Assembly (NCBI RefSeq): GCF_000330705.1
Contig: NZ_ANAM01000008.1
Span: 310,001 to 374,000, forward strand
DNA from: Salinicoccus carnicancri Crm
GTDB lineage: Bacteria; Bacillota; Bacilli; Staphylococcales; Salinicoccaceae
Direction of reading: 5' to 3'
DNA: 64,000 nucleotides
Shown here piece after piece: positions 52,874-62,046 of the stretch. Each line of letters starts with the position of its first letter. The first letter of the stretch is position 1. The notes under the pieces are model-generated. The model was not told the origin of the DNA. It ran no database searches and saw only the letters and a list, made by a program, of their open reading frames with translations. Both the position numbers and the translations under genes were made by a program.

Positions 52874-54058
52874 CTACTTCCTCATAAGCATTTTAAGGCG
52901 TTCTTCGCCCTCATCCAGCAGATCTTCCTGTTCCAGTTCCTGGATAGGCAGAAGATAGCGGTTAAGTCTCGGATCCATGTACATTGAATTGACAGCCTCT
53001 TTGAACAATGTATCATTGGATGAATAACTCGCTTTTATGTCATTTAACAGTGCTATGCTGTCCTGATTCATGTACTTGAGATGCAGGTTGTCGATCCATA
53101 CAAAATCCTTGAGGTCCCTCTCATCTTCCTTAAGAAGTTCGATAACTTCATTGAAATCCGGTTCCGATATTATTTCATCACCATCATGGTAGAGTGTCAG
53201 CTGTATAATCTGTTTGCCTTTCTCCCTGAGCCTGTGCTTGAATTCCACTATCGACTGGTAAAGGTCCTGCTTATTGAGTGAAGAGACATCAAGTGTATAT
53301 TCAGAAAACATGATGTCCTGAACAGGGATGAATTTCGTATCGAGGTATACATCATCCCCCTTCACATAGATGAACCCTTTCTCCCCGTATTCATTTTTAT
53401 GCCGTCCCTGTATATTCCCCGAATACTGGATCGGCGGCAGGTCACTCAGCTGTTCCCGCTGATGGATGTGGCCGAGCGCCCAGTAATGATAGAGTTTCTG
53501 ATTCAAAGTTTCGAGGTTGAACTCCGTATACCTTTCCTGCCTGTAGCTTCCTTTGGAATATGTCCCGTGCAGGAGGCCGATATGGATGCCTTCATTCATC
53601 GTGTTGACGGGATAGCCGTCCAGCTTGTTTTCATAGGAGTCATCAAGGAAATAGCTGAAACCATGCAGGAAGATTCTCTCGCCTTTCGAACTGATCATCT
53701 CATATGTTTCCACATTCTCTTTAAATACAGTGACATTATCCGGCCACACGGTTTTAAAACCATCCGTCAGAGGATCATGGTTGCCATGGATGACATAAGC
53801 GAAAATACCATTTTCCTTGAGCCTGCCAAACTGCCGCTTCATGAATATTTCCGATTTTAACGTACGGTTCGCCCTATCGAAAACATCACCGGCTATTACA
53901 ATGAAATCCACTTTGTTTTCTATGGCGAAATCGATCATTCTTTCAACGCTTTTATATGTGCTGTCCATCAGAGCATTCAGGATTCCACCCGGCATCCTTG
54001 TTCTGGATTTGAAGGGGCTGTCCAGATGCAGGTCTGCACAATGTATGAATTTGACCAT
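52874..54058 (-). CDS. yhaO: Metallophosphoesterase/exonuclease YhaO (SbcD/Mre11-like)
   Basis: Nuclease subunit, 394 residues from ATG 54058 (GGTGAG five bases upstream; ATG 54079 would add seven residues). Motifs: FIHCADLHLDSPF at the start, DFIVIAGDVFDRANR near residue 58 (D-x-H and GD metal sites), VIHGNHDPLTDG near 95 (GNHD), GLLHGTYSKGSY near 160 and WALGHIHQREQL near 195 (GHIH). Homologous to SbcD/Mre11, it should work with YhaN as an SMC-nuclease pair. yhaO-yhaN-yhaM form one operon. Confidence 0.92.
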   Translation of the reverse strand: MVKFIHCADLHLDSPFKSRTRMPGGILNALMDSTYKSVERMIDFAIENKVDFIVIAGDVFDRANRTLKSEIFMKRQFGRLKENGIFAYVIHGNHDPLTDGFKTVWPDNVTVFKENVETYEMISSKGERIFLHGFSYFLDDSYENKLDGYPVNTMNEGIHIGLLHGTYSKGSYRQERYTEFNLETLNQKLYHYWALGHIHQREQLSDLPPIQYSGNIQGRHKNEYGEKGFIYVKGDDVYLDTKFIPVQDIMFSEYTLDVSSLNKQDLYQSIVEFKHRLREKGKQIIQLTLYHDGDEIISEPDFNEVIELLKEDERDLKDFVWIDNLHLKYMNQDSIALLNDIKASYSSNDTLFKEAVNSMYMDPRLNRYLLPIQELEQEDLLDEGEERLKMLMRK

Positions 54059-54102
54059 TCGTCTCACCTGACTTTTCATAAAATCATTTATGTATAGTAT
54101 AC

Positions 54103-54142
54103 CAAAAAACAGAAAAGAAAGAGGCCTGTAACAGACCTCTTT
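54103..54142 (-). terminator. Terminator of the yheA gene
   Basis: Minus-strand AAAGAGGTCTG/CAGGCCTCTTT stem with TTTCTTTTCTG-rich tail. Confidence 0.8.
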
Positions 54143-54147
54143 CCATA

Positions 54148-54504
54148 TTATTTTTGATTCTCGAGACCGTAGAGTTCTTCAATCGGTTTCATGATCACTC
54201 TATTGAGATCCTGAATAAGCTGGCTCATTTTCTGCTCTGCTTCCATCAATGATTTGATGTTTTCATCTTTTTCAATATCTTCAGCAGACTTCTGAGCTTT
54301 CTGAACTTCCTCTTCCTGGATTTCCTCACCCTGCATCTGCTTTTGTTGAAGATTCATCTGGATCTCCCTGAATTCATCAAAAAGTGCTTTTGATTCAGGA
54401 TTTTCATTTACTTTGCCGTAGAACTCCTTCATATTCTGGAATTCTTCAGATTGACGGAGTGCACTCTCAAGTGCGTTCGCCTGATCATATACGTTGACTG
54501 TCAT
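54148..54504 (-). CDS. yheA: YlbF/YmcA-family protein YheA
   Basis: 118-residue helical protein with the YlbF (PF06133) pattern: [19 protein letters not shown] at the start and [19 protein letters not shown] near residue 48. Relatives YlbF, YmcA and YaaT form a complex affecting RNA decay and competence or sporulation; the YheA paralogue is poorly characterised. A DUF445 gene (yheB) lies just upstream, as in Bacillus. Its own terminator follows. Confidence 0.85.
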   Translation of the reverse strand: MTVNVYDQANALESALRQSEEFQNMKEFYGKVNENPESKALFDEFREIQMNLQQKQMQGEEIQEEEVQKAQKSAEDIEKDENIKSLMEAEQKMSQLIQDLNRVIMKPIEELYGLENQK

Positions 54505-54559
54505 TAGTTTAAAACTCCTTTTTACACAAGATATAACTACTGTAACACACTTGCCGCTG

Positions 54560-55690
54560 TTATAAAAAGGCTACGATGATCCCTTGGGAAACTCCTATGA
54601 TGCCGCCCAGAACGAATCCCAGCACTTTGATCATCTTGAATTCCTTATCTGCAATATCAAGGACCAGTTTTTCAATGTAGCTCAGTTCAAAACTGTCGAT
54701 CTGCCTTTTTATCACCTGTGCGAGGTGCAGCTTTTCAAATATCCTCCCGGTATTGCGCCCGAGATATTCCACAATATTGTCAAGCAGCCTGTACTTACCC
54801 CGCTCTTTGAAGGATTTGAACATTTCCGGATTGAAGTCGGCAATCGGTCGATCCAGGATTGCATCGATATTTATGCGCGCCTTCAGTATATCCGAGACAC
54901 CCTCTAAAAGCCTGTCCCTGTCCTTTTCACTCAGCAGCTCACTGAGTTCATATGCCTTCACCCTCGCGTACTCTTCTTCTATGATCCGGGTCTGTATATC
55001 TGTCATCTTGGGATGATGGATAAGTTTGATGAGTTCACTCTGAATATTTTCGACGATGGATTCCTTGCTCATGATATATTTGATCGATCTCGCAAGTTTT
55101 CCCCTGTTCTCTATGAATTCATCCGTCATTGTATAAAGGTCCCTGTACCCCTCTTCAGAGAGCAGATACGCCTTTACTTTCATCATTGCCTGCGGCTGGA
55201 TTGCTCCCACTTTGTCATCCATGGCTTTCAAGGCATCGGGCGGTATCAATTCATGGATCTCCCTATGATAGAGCTTTTCCCCTTCGGATGACACTTTATC
55301 TTCGATCTCCCTGTTGAAGCTGTAGACTATCTTATCAGACAGACCTTCACTCAGCCGCTCCAGAAAATACCTTGGACTCAGCTTTTCATGCTCGATGGTG
55401 TCGATCTGCTTATCTATGAACAGCATGATGAAATTTCTTGTTTCCGGACTCTCTATCTTTTTGATGAATACGTCAGGTGTCAGAAGATGTCCTATGATTA
55501 TATTGCCAAGTTTTCCGGAAGCCTCGTCCCTCCGTCTCGGTATGACACCCGGTGTAAAAGGCAGCCTGCGTCCGAACAGGTATTTTGCTTCATATGGCCT
55601 GAACAGCATCTTGATCGCAAGTATGTTGGTCAGCCCGCCGATGAATGAACCGACGACTCCCATGAAAATTATCATTGTCACTGCATTCAA
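54560..55690 (-). CDS. yheB: DUF445 membrane protein YheB
   Basis: 376-residue member of DUF445 (YheB). Two hydrophobic helices at the ends: [23 protein letters not shown] near residue 5 and [21 protein letters not shown] at the C-terminus; the middle is charged and helical. [27 protein letters not shown] near residue 33 is the family signature (FTPGVIP). Function unknown; likely anchored with the middle part in the cytoplasm. Followed by yheA after 55 bases; probably one transcript. Confidence 0.88.
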   Translation of the reverse strand: MNAVTMIIFMGVVGSFIGGLTNILAIKMLFRPYEAKYLFGRRLPFTPGVIPRRRDEASGKLGNIIIGHLLTPDVFIKKIESPETRNFIMLFIDKQIDTIEHEKLSPRYFLERLSEGLSDKIVYSFNREIEDKVSSEGEKLYHREIHELIPPDALKAMDDKVGAIQPQAMMKVKAYLLSEEGYRDLYTMTDEFIENRGKLARSIKYIMSKESIVENIQSELIKLIHHPKMTDIQTRIIEEEYARVKAYELSELLSEKDRDRLLEGVSDILKARINIDAILDRPIADFNPEMFKSFKERGKYRLLDNIVEYLGRNTGRIFEKLHLAQVIKRQIDSFELSYIEKLVLDIADKEFKMIKVLGFVLGGIIGVSQGIIVAFL

Positions 55691-55742
55691 CTAGAATCCC
55701 TCCAAAGTATTGCCATTATCCTGTGAATTGTCCCTGGATAAA

Positions 55743-55768
55743 AGAAAAGCACCTTCCGGTGCTTTTCT
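55743..55768 (-). terminator. Terminator after xdrA
   Basis: AGAAAAGCACC/GGTGCTTTTCT stem between xdrA and yheB, with T-rich tail on the minus strand. Confidence 0.8.
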
Positions 55769-55777
55769 GAAAATATA

Positions 55778-56233
55778 TTAAACCGGCTGCAGATCTGTCT
55801 GTCTCATAAAGAACGTGCGGATTTCACGCTCGATATACGACGCATGGACCGGATGATTGTCAGGGTCAATGACCCTGTATATATTATTGCTCTTATTGAA
55901 TTCCAGACTGTAACCATTTTTCCTTTCGATTTCTTCCCAGTAGACCGCTTCTGCTTCATAGTTCGGGTATACACAGTGGCCTCTTGATATCACCTGTGCA
56001 AGCTCGAGAGGATCTCCGCCAAAAGTATTTGTGAGCACTTCGCTCTCTCTGAACAATGCACACAATGAAATGCAGGTAGTCCAATTTGGCAGAATACGTT
56101 CCTTTTCTATTTGTACGAGCGTCTTCTTTGAGAGCCCGATGGTATGACTCATGGAGTCCTGGGTATAACCCGCTTCAGTCCGGACCATTTTGAACTTGGA
56201 CTGCAGTATCTCAGTAAAATCCTGTTTATCCAT
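55778..56233 (-). CDS. xdrA: XRE-family regulator XdrA-like
   Basis: DNA-binding protein, 151 residues. The helix-turn-helix is KMVRTEAGYTQDSMSHTIGLSKKTLVQIEK (given in part: YTQDSMSHTIGLSKKT near residue 23). The C-terminal domain, with EAEAVYWEEIERKNGYSLEF near 92 and IYRVIDPDNHP, is shared with XdrA of S. aureus, which binds upstream of mecA and affects spa expression. Synteny with yheB, the symporter and airSR matches that genome. Regulon in this organism unknown. Confidence 0.82.
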   Translation of the reverse strand: MDKQDFTEILQSKFKMVRTEAGYTQDSMSHTIGLSKKTLVQIEKERILPNWTTCISLCALFRESEVLTNTFGGDPLELAQVISRGHCVYPNYEAEAVYWEEIERKNGYSLEFNKSNNIYRVIDPDNHPVHASYIEREIRTFFMRQTDLQPV

Positions 56234-56326
56234 TTCTTTCTTCCTTTCAAATCTACCTTTTATATTGTAATATTTCCATGCTATAATAATACACTTTTAA
56301 TATAATAATATATTTCGCCAAAAAAT

Positions 56327-56376
56327 AAAAGGGGCATGCATCATTATTCATCAAGTGTTCATGATGTGCCCCTTTT
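56327..56376 (-). terminator. Terminator of the symporter gene
   Basis: AAAAGGGGCACATCAT/ATGATGCATGCCCCTTTT-type long hairpin followed by TATTTTTTGG on the minus strand. Confidence 0.85.
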
Positions 56377-56398
56377 AATTATTCATTTATCAGTCTGA

Positions 56399-57703
56399 TC
56401 AGGCGTTCGGTTTGGTGCTCTGCAAACCTTTTTTCTCTTCCTTGACATCCTGCTGATGATCAAGGACTGTTGCAATGGCTGCATCACCTGTGATGTTCGT
56501 CATTGTCCTTGTCATATCAAGCAGACGGTCAATTCCGATGATGATGCCGATTGCCGCCGGATCGAGCCCGACCGCTGTGAGCACCATAGCGAGCATGACC
56601 AGGCCGACACCTGGAACCCCGGCAGTACCGATGCTCGCAACTGTAGCGATGACAACGACAGTCACCATCTGACCCAATGTCAGGTCCACTCCTGAGAGCT
56701 GTGCGATGAAAACTGTTGCAACCCCCTGCATGATTGCAGTGCCATCCATATTGATTGTCGCTCCCAGCGGCTGGACGAAGCTTGATATACCTTTACGGAT
56801 CCCAAGCCTTTTCTGGGCAGTTTCCAGAGAGATAGGCAGCACAGCGCTGGATGAAGATGTACTGAATGCCACACCCATCGCCGGCGCAAAGTTTTTAATG
56901 AACCATATGAAACTCTTTTTCGCCATGAACTGTACCATCGAACCGTACACAAGTGCCAAATGGATGAACAATGCCAGCAGAACACAGATGAAGTAGAGTC
57001 CCAACTGTCTTATCGCACCAAATCCAGCCTGCGTAAAGGCAGTAGCAACAAGGCCGAATGCACCGATTGCTGCGAAATATTTCATGATTGCCATTACAAT
57101 CCACATAACAACTTCATTGGCCTGTTCGAACAGATCCACAAGGCGGCCGATCTTATCTTTTACGGATATCATGGCGATACCGATGAATACGGCAAAGGCG
57201 ATGACCTGGAGCATGTTGTCCGTTGCCATGGCATCGAAAACATTCGTCGGAATGATGTTGATCAGTGTCTGATCGACTGTCTGTTCAATCGCTTTACCGG
57301 TTTCCCCACCTTCAAGTTCTGAAGTACGGTAGTCTGAAACCTCCTCCGAATCGAGGAGTTCAGACTGTCCGACACCCGGGTCCAGAACGTTTGCTGTGAT
57401 CATGGCAATTGAAATCGCAATTGCTGTAGTCAGCAAGTAAAATCCTATCGTCTTGACCCCCAGGCTTCCGAGCGTTTTCGGATCTCCGACATTATATACA
57501 CCCAGCACAATGGAGATGAATACAATAGGCACAACCATCATGAAAATCATGTTAAGGAACAATTGTCCGATTACATTGAATATGTACTGGTCGATCCATT
57601 GAACCCACCCCTGATCTGTCATAGGGCTGAGTACTGAACCAACCGCTATACCTAAAATCAAACCTAATACGATATACAGAGTCATTCTGTTACCGACTTT
57701 CAT
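56399..57703 (-). CDS. Dicarboxylate/amino acid:cation symporter (DAACS, GltT/GltP-like)
   Basis: Sodium/proton-coupled transporter for glutamate, aspartate or C4-dicarboxylates; 434 residues from ATG 57701-57703 with GGGGGG upstream (ATG 57754 would add seventeen residues before it). Family signatures: FSTSSSSAVLPISLETAQ near residue 280 (serine-rich re-entrant loop), LGATINMDGTAIMQGVA near 315 (NMDGT) and VGLDPAAIGIIIGIDRLLDM near 390. Around eight helices plus two re-entrant loops. Terminator follows; monocistronic. Precise substrate not determined. Confidence 0.92.
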   Translation of the reverse strand: MKVGNRMTLYIVLGLILGIAVGSVLSPMTDQGWVQWIDQYIFNVIGQLFLNMIFMMVVPIVFISIVLGVYNVGDPKTLGSLGVKTIGFYLLTTAIAISIAMITANVLDPGVGQSELLDSEEVSDYRTSELEGGETGKAIEQTVDQTLINIIPTNVFDAMATDNMLQVIAFAVFIGIAMISVKDKIGRLVDLFEQANEVVMWIVMAIMKYFAAIGAFGLVATAFTQAGFGAIRQLGLYFICVLLALFIHLALVYGSMVQFMAKKSFIWFIKNFAPAMGVAFSTSSSSAVLPISLETAQKRLGIRKGISSFVQPLGATINMDGTAIMQGVATVFIAQLSGVDLTLGQMVTVVVIATVASIGTAGVPGVGLVMLAMVLTAVGLDPAAIGIIIGIDRLLDMTRTMTNITGDAAIATVLDHQQDVKEEKKGLQSTKPNA

Positions 57704-57811
57704 AAAATCCCCCCATAACTTTGAAAGTGCTCGTCTCATTATAAAGCTATGCATTCAATTTTGTAAACTGATAATTTGTAACCGTTTACCATAGTGATAC
57801 TGAAGGTCTGG

Positions 57812-58444
57812 CTAAAACTCCACGATGTTGTATTTGATGGCATAGATTACCGCCTGCGTCCTGTCTGAAACTTCCAATTTATTCAGTATGTGACTTACGT
57901 GGGTTTTCACTGTCTTCTCACTGACAAACAGCGCTTCACCGATTTCCTTATTTGATTTCCCTTTGACTATCTCTTTCAGCACTTCCAGCTCCCGGGCAGA
58001 CAGTTCATTTTTTTCGTGCGGCATGTCACCTTCCCTGTCGATTACTTCCAGAATGTTCGGGTGAATGACTTTTTCGCCTTCTATCACATCTTTGATGGAA
58101 GCTATCAGTTCCTCCGCTTCCATTTCCTTTATAATATAACCGTCAGCCTGGGCGGCGAAAACAGGGCGGATATACTCCTCACTCGTATAGCTTGAGAGTA
58201 CAAGCACCTTGACGTTCGGGTACTCTGCTTTTATCTGCTTTGTCACTTCGATTCCGTCCATCTCAGGCATCACCAGGTCAAGCAGGACCAGGTCTGCCTC
58301 TTCATGACCCGAGGACAGGAACTCCAGTGTCTCCGCGCCGGTGCCAAAGTCAGCGACAACCCTTATATCATCTGTCGTGGACAGCAAGAATTTCATGCCC
58401 TCCCGGACGATATGGTGATCATCCGTCATTATAATTTTATACAT
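57812..58444 (-). CDS. airR: Response regulator AirR (NarL/LuxR type)
   Basis: Two-component response regulator, 210 residues. The receiver domain has IIMTDDHHIVREGM at the start, the phosphorylatable aspartate in LVLLDLVMPEMDGIEV near residue 55, and conserved Thr/Lys sites (VLVLSSYTSEEY, YIIKEMEAEE). A NarL HTH follows: LSARELEVLKEIVKGKSNKE near 147, FVSEKTVKTHVSHILNKLEV. It overlaps the end of airS by a few bases and belongs to the staphylococcal AirSR (YhcSR) system regulating respiration and redox genes. Confidence 0.9.
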   Translation of the reverse strand: MYKIIMTDDHHIVREGMKFLLSTTDDIRVVADFGTGAETLEFLSSGHEEADLVLLDLVMPEMDGIEVTKQIKAEYPNVKVLVLSSYTSEEYIRPVFAAQADGYIIKEMEAEELIASIKDVIEGEKVIHPNILEVIDREGDMPHEKNELSARELEVLKEIVKGKSNKEIGEALFVSEKTVKTHVSHILNKLEVSDRTQAVIYAIKYNIVEF

Positions 58445-58445
58445 C

Positions 58446-59555
58446 TTAGGATTCTCCTCTCGGTATGGAAACTTTTACAGATGTTCCCTCACCCTGTTTT
58501 GATTCAATCTCCAGCTTGCCACCGAGCTTCCTCACCCTGTCTTTCATATTCCCGAGGCCGTAGCTGTACCCACTTTTGTCTTTCTGGTCGAAGCCGATGC
58601 CTTCATCTTTTATCCCTATCAGAAGTTCATCCGGCCTGGAGACTATGCTGATTGACGCCTGAAGAGATCCGGAGTGCTTCCGGACATTGTTCAGTCCTTC
58701 CTGCATCACCCTGTAAAGGCCGATTTCCACGTTATCCGGCACGTCATAGAAGCCTGTTACACTGACTTTTATTTCCAGACCCAGAAGCCCTGCATACTTC
58801 TCTATGGCGTCGATGATGCCCTCTTCCAGACCGATCGGCTTCAGCTGCCAGATCAGTGCCTTCATTTCACTCATGGCATGCTTCGAAGTATTTTCTATGG
58901 TGTCGAACGCATCGGACAGTTTTTCCCTGTCTTTAAGATTTTTGGCCGCATGGGAAGTGATACCTATCGAAAACAGCATCTGATTGACCGAATCATGAAG
59001 ATCGCGGGCCAGACGCTGGCGTTCCCTGATTATCATGTTTTCCTGTTCCTGGGCGGTCAGTTCAATACGTTTTAAAGTCGAACCGATCTGGAAAGCAACG
59101 GATTCCAAAAGATCAAGTTCATCTTTGGCAAACTGCTCGGTGTCCGGACTCGCCACATTGAGCAGACCGAATGACTCATCACCTGAGAGCAGGGGGACTG
59201 TGGCATGATGGGTGATATTGTTGTTTTCCCCGGGATATGCCATCCTGGCCTTTTCCAGACGGGAACAGACGAATATGTTCGTCGCCCGTTCGAGTTCCCT
59301 TTTGTTGTATTTGTTGACACACCAGCACTTCCCCTCACAGAGATGATGATACCCTTCTCTTTCAAGAGAAGTTGGCAGCCGGTAGTGTGCCTTCAGCTCG
59401 GGATTTCCTTCACTATCTATGAAAAACAGCCAGCCGGTTTCAAACTCAGAATGGTCGACAAGAAGTTTCAACGCCCCCTCTATCATGGTATCCCTATCGG
59501 TTTCCTCATTCAGGAATTCTGCAATATCCTTCAAAAGCTGCAGTTTACTTTTCAT
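58446..59555 (-). CDS. airS: Redox-sensing histidine kinase AirS
   Basis: Soluble sensor kinase, 369 residues, no membrane helix. An N-terminal GAF domain holds cysteines in CEGKCWCVNKYNK near residue 74-86 and IFVCSRLEK near 95, positions that fit the cysteines proposed to hold an oxygen-sensitive Fe-S cluster in S. aureus AirS. HisKA_3 is ERQRLARDLHDSVNQMLFSI near 185 (phosphorylated His), and the ATPase domain DEGIGFDQKDKSGYSYGLG near 325. Divergent genes for a DsbB/thioredoxin pair add a redox context. Confidence 0.88.
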   Translation of the reverse strand: MKSKLQLLKDIAEFLNEETDRDTMIEGALKLLVDHSEFETGWLFFIDSEGNPELKAHYRLPTSLEREGYHHLCEGKCWCVNKYNKRELERATNIFVCSRLEKARMAYPGENNNITHHATVPLLSGDESFGLLNVASPDTEQFAKDELDLLESVAFQIGSTLKRIELTAQEQENMIIRERQRLARDLHDSVNQMLFSIGITSHAAKNLKDREKLSDAFDTIENTSKHAMSEMKALIWQLKPIGLEEGIIDAIEKYAGLLGLEIKVSVTGFYDVPDNVEIGLYRVMQEGLNNVRKHSGSLQASISIVSRPDELLIGIKDEGIGFDQKDKSGYSYGLGNMKDRVRKLGGKLEIESKQGEGTSVKVSIPRGES

Positions 59556-59679
59556 AAGTCACTCACCTGCCATTTTTAAAGTTACTCAATTTGTAAAATT
59601 ATTGTTACCATTTATCCAGAGGTATATTTTATAATGATATAGTATGCACTGCATACAAGTCGATAACAGGAGGTCAAGG

Positions 59680-60087
59680 ATGGACCGCAGAAAATTATAT
59701 CTACAATTGCTGTTTTTCACTTCGCTCATTTCAACCATGGGCTCTCTCTACTTCAGTGAAGTCAGACAGTATGTTCCATGTGAATTTTGCTGGTACCAGC
59801 GTATTCTCATGTATCCTATCGTCATCATTTCGCTCATCGCCCTGATAAGACAGGATTTCGGTGCAAAATATTATATCCGTGCCCTAAGTATACTCGGTAT
59901 CGTCATGGGAGGTTACCATTACGCACTTCAGAAAGTGAGTTTTATCGGAGATGGCATGGCAGCCTGTGAAGGAGTGTCATGTACAGTCCAATATATAAAC
60001 TGGTTCGGTTTCATTACAATCCCTTTCCTGTCGTTCATCGCATTCACTGTCATTATAATTCTAACATTTCTGATCAAAAAAGATTAA
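59680..60087 (+). CDS. bdbC: DsbB-like disulfide oxidoreductase (BdbC type)
   Basis: Membrane thiol oxidase that re-oxidises a DsbA/BdbD-type protein using quinone; 135 residues from ATG 59680 following AGGAGGTCAAGG. The upstream ATG at 59644 has no ribosome site. First cysteine pair PCEFCWYQR near residue 30, second pair CEGVSC near 100, four membrane helices. The next gene is a thioredoxin-fold protein, its likely partner. Divergent from airSR. Confidence 0.9.
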   Translation: MDRRKLYLQLLFFTSLISTMGSLYFSEVRQYVPCEFCWYQRILMYPIVIISLIALIRQDFGAKYYIRALSILGIVMGGYHYALQKVSFIGDGMAACEGVSCTVQYINWFGFITIPFLSFIAFTVIIILTFLIKKD

Positions 60088-60100
60088 AGGAGAAATTTAA

Positions 60101-60607
60101 ATGGGAAACAAAATATTTTACGGCATCATTATCTTGGTCGTCGTCATCTTTGCCGGGGTATTCATCTTCATGAACAGCGGCAGTGATGATCCGGAATCTC
60201 TCAGTGAATCGGGGTATTATCCATACACTGACAAAGAACCCGGTGATCTTGAAGGATCAACGATCGACAAACTCGACAACGAGGACTATCATCACAATAA
60301 AACGCCTGATGAAGTAAATGACCTTGTAGGCTCGGGTGAAGGTGAATTCGTTTATTTCTGGAGCCCTACATGCGTGCACTGTGAAGCTGCAACACCGTTT
60401 CTGATGGACGCATTCAACTCAGAGGACCAGGAGATTACCCAGCTGAACGTCCTTGAATACCAGCAGGCATGGCAGGATTATCAGATTGAGGCGACACCTA
60501 CACTCATCTACTTCGAAGATGGCAAGGAAGTCGACCGCATAACGGGCAATCCGGGCAATTCCGAAGACTATGTATCATTCATCAACACCGTGACCGGAGA
60601 AGAATAG
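60101..60607 (+). CDS. Membrane-anchored thioredoxin-like protein
   Basis: 168 residues; a hydrophobic anchor IFYGIIILVVVIFAGVFIF (residues 5-23) and a thioredoxin domain with active site FVYFWSPTCVHCEAATPFL near residue 85 (CVHC) and the cis-proline region QIEATPTLIYFEDGKEVDRI. Likely on the extracytoplasmic side. It starts 13 bases after bdbC and ends directly before the pseudouridine synthase gene. Could act as the DsbA/BdbD-type oxidase or as a reductase; the C-V-H-C motif does not decide. Confidence 0.86.
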   Translation: MGNKIFYGIIILVVVIFAGVFIFMNSGSDDPESLSESGYYPYTDKEPGDLEGSTIDKLDNEDYHHNKTPDEVNDLVGSGEGEFVYFWSPTCVHCEAATPFLMDAFNSEDQEITQLNVLEYQQAWQDYQIEATPTLIYFEDGKEVDRITGNPGNSEDYVSFINTVTGEE

Positions 60608-61435
60608 ATGAAATTTATTGTACACGAACGGTTCGATTCGATGACACTTGAAAATATGCTTAAAACGCTGCATGTTCCAAAAAAAGAAATGCACCTTCTG
60701 AGGATGTCAAAGGACATCGCAATCAATGACGAAAAAATGCCACTCGTCAGCACTCTGTCGGCAGGTGATATAGTGATTCTGCCCGATGATCACGGTCCGA
60801 GCAGCTATAAACCGAGCTATCGCACCTGCGAAATCCTGTATGAAGACAGATACCTGGCCGTTCTTCTGAAACCGAGAGGTGTCAAAACCCATCCGAATGA
60901 GATGCATGAAACGAACACCCTGATGAACCATGCAATCTACACACTCGATACACCCTACCTGGAGCCGGTCCACAGGCTGGATCAGGAAACAAAAGGTGTT
61001 CTGCTTGTGGCAAAGCATCCACTCATCAAAAAGATGCTCGATCACATGCTTGCCGAAAGGGAGATAAAAAGGACTTACATTGCAAGGGTTGATACTAAAA
61101 AGCTGATTGAACCGCAGACCATCAGCCAGCCGGTTGCCAAAAATCCGAAAGAGCGCAACAAGTACCATGTGACGGAGAAAGGCAAAGAGGCAATCACCCA
61201 CCTCCTTGGTTCCAAAGTGCATCAGGACTACTGTGAAATTGAAATCGAGCTTGAAACAGGAAGGACCCACCAGATAAGGGTCCACCTTGAACACATCGGC
61301 CTGCCCGTCATCGGAGATACACTTTACGGTGGCGCAACACTCCGCGACCTGCAGCTCTTCAGCTACAGAATCGCTTTCATACATCCAATAACACAACAGG
61401 AAGTCCTTGTCCAATTAGACAGAGAAACGATATGA
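60608..61435 (+). CDS. RluA/RluD-family pseudouridine synthase
   Basis: RNA-modifying enzyme, 275 residues. The N-terminal S4-like part (FDSMTLENMLKTLHVPKKEM) precedes the catalytic domain with EPVHRLDQETKGVLLVAKH near residue 117 (catalytic Asp in HRLDQETKG), a C-terminal LETGRTHQIRVHLEHIGLP near 222 and GDTLYGGATL. This resembles YjbO-like paralogues of RluD. Target site not identified. Its ATG directly follows the stop of the thioredoxin gene, so it is in the same transcript. Confidence 0.9.
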   Translation: MKFIVHERFDSMTLENMLKTLHVPKKEMHLLRMSKDIAINDEKMPLVSTLSAGDIVILPDDHGPSSYKPSYRTCEILYEDRYLAVLLKPRGVKTHPNEMHETNTLMNHAIYTLDTPYLEPVHRLDQETKGVLLVAKHPLIKKMLDHMLAEREIKRTYIARVDTKKLIEPQTISQPVAKNPKERNKYHVTEKGKEAITHLLGSKVHQDYCEIEIELETGRTHQIRVHLEHIGLPVIGDTLYGGATLRDLQLFSYRIAFIHPITQQEVLVQLDRETI

Positions 61436-61470
61436 CAAAAGGCAGATCGATCAGATCTGCCTTTTGTCAT
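61432..61470. terminator. Bidirectional terminator between rluA-like gene and trpG
   Basis: ATGACAAAAGGCAGATC/GATCTGCCTTTTGTCAT near-perfect stem; ends both convergent genes and overlaps their 3' ends. Confidence 0.9.
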
Positions 61471-62045
61471 ATCTTCACTTTTATACCTTCAAGGACATTC
61501 TCAAGCATTTTTCTGCCATCAGCCGAGCCGATGGATTCCGGATGGAACTGCACGCCCTCAATAGAAAAGTCCCTGTGCCTTATGGCCATTACCTCCCCTT
61601 TTTCATTCTCTGCGCTCACTTCAAAACAGTCCGGCAGTGAAGCTCTGTCCACGACAAGTGAATGGTAATTCATCACTTCCGTCCCCTGCGGAATCCCACG
61701 GAATATTCCTATCCCGTCATGATGGATCTGTGACGTCTTTCCATGCATAAGCCTGCCCGTTTTTACAATATTACCACCGAAAGCATGTGCAATCGACTGA
61801 TGCCCCAGACAAACGCCAAAAATAGGAAGGATTCCTTTGAATTTGTCTATCACTTCCAGCGTCATCCCTGTCTGTTCAGGTGTACGCGGCCCCGGGGACA
61901 ACAGTATAAGGTCGGGCTGCAGCGCCTCTATTTCATTGAGCTGGACTGCATCATTCCTTCTGACTGTAATATCTTCGCCGCATTCTCCAAGAAATTGGAC
62001 GATATTGTAAGTAAAGGAATCATAGTGATCGATCATATATATCAT
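61467..62045 (-). CDS. trpG: Anthranilate synthase glutamine amidotransferase component (TrpG/PabA)
   Basis: Supplies ammonia from glutamine to component I; 192 residues from ATG 62045, after GGAGGAAGAT. The ORF can be extended upstream into trpE but the start is fixed by this site. Nucleophile Cys in IFGVCLGHQSIAHAFGG near residue 80, triad His/Glu in IEGVQFHPESIGSADG near 170, LSPGPRTPEQTG near 52. Could also act as PabA for p-aminobenzoate, as the two are often shared. Only trpE precedes it; no other trp genes follow in the window. Confidence 0.92.
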   Translation of the reverse strand: MIYMIDHYDSFTYNIVQFLGECGEDITVRRNDAVQLNEIEALQPDLILLSPGPRTPEQTGMTLEVIDKFKGILPIFGVCLGHQSIAHAFGGNIVKTGRLMHGKTSQIHHDGIGIFRGIPQGTEVMNYHSLVVDRASLPDCFEVSAENEKGEVMAIRHRDFSIEGVQFHPESIGSADGRKMLENVLEGIKVKI

Positions 62046-62046
62046 T

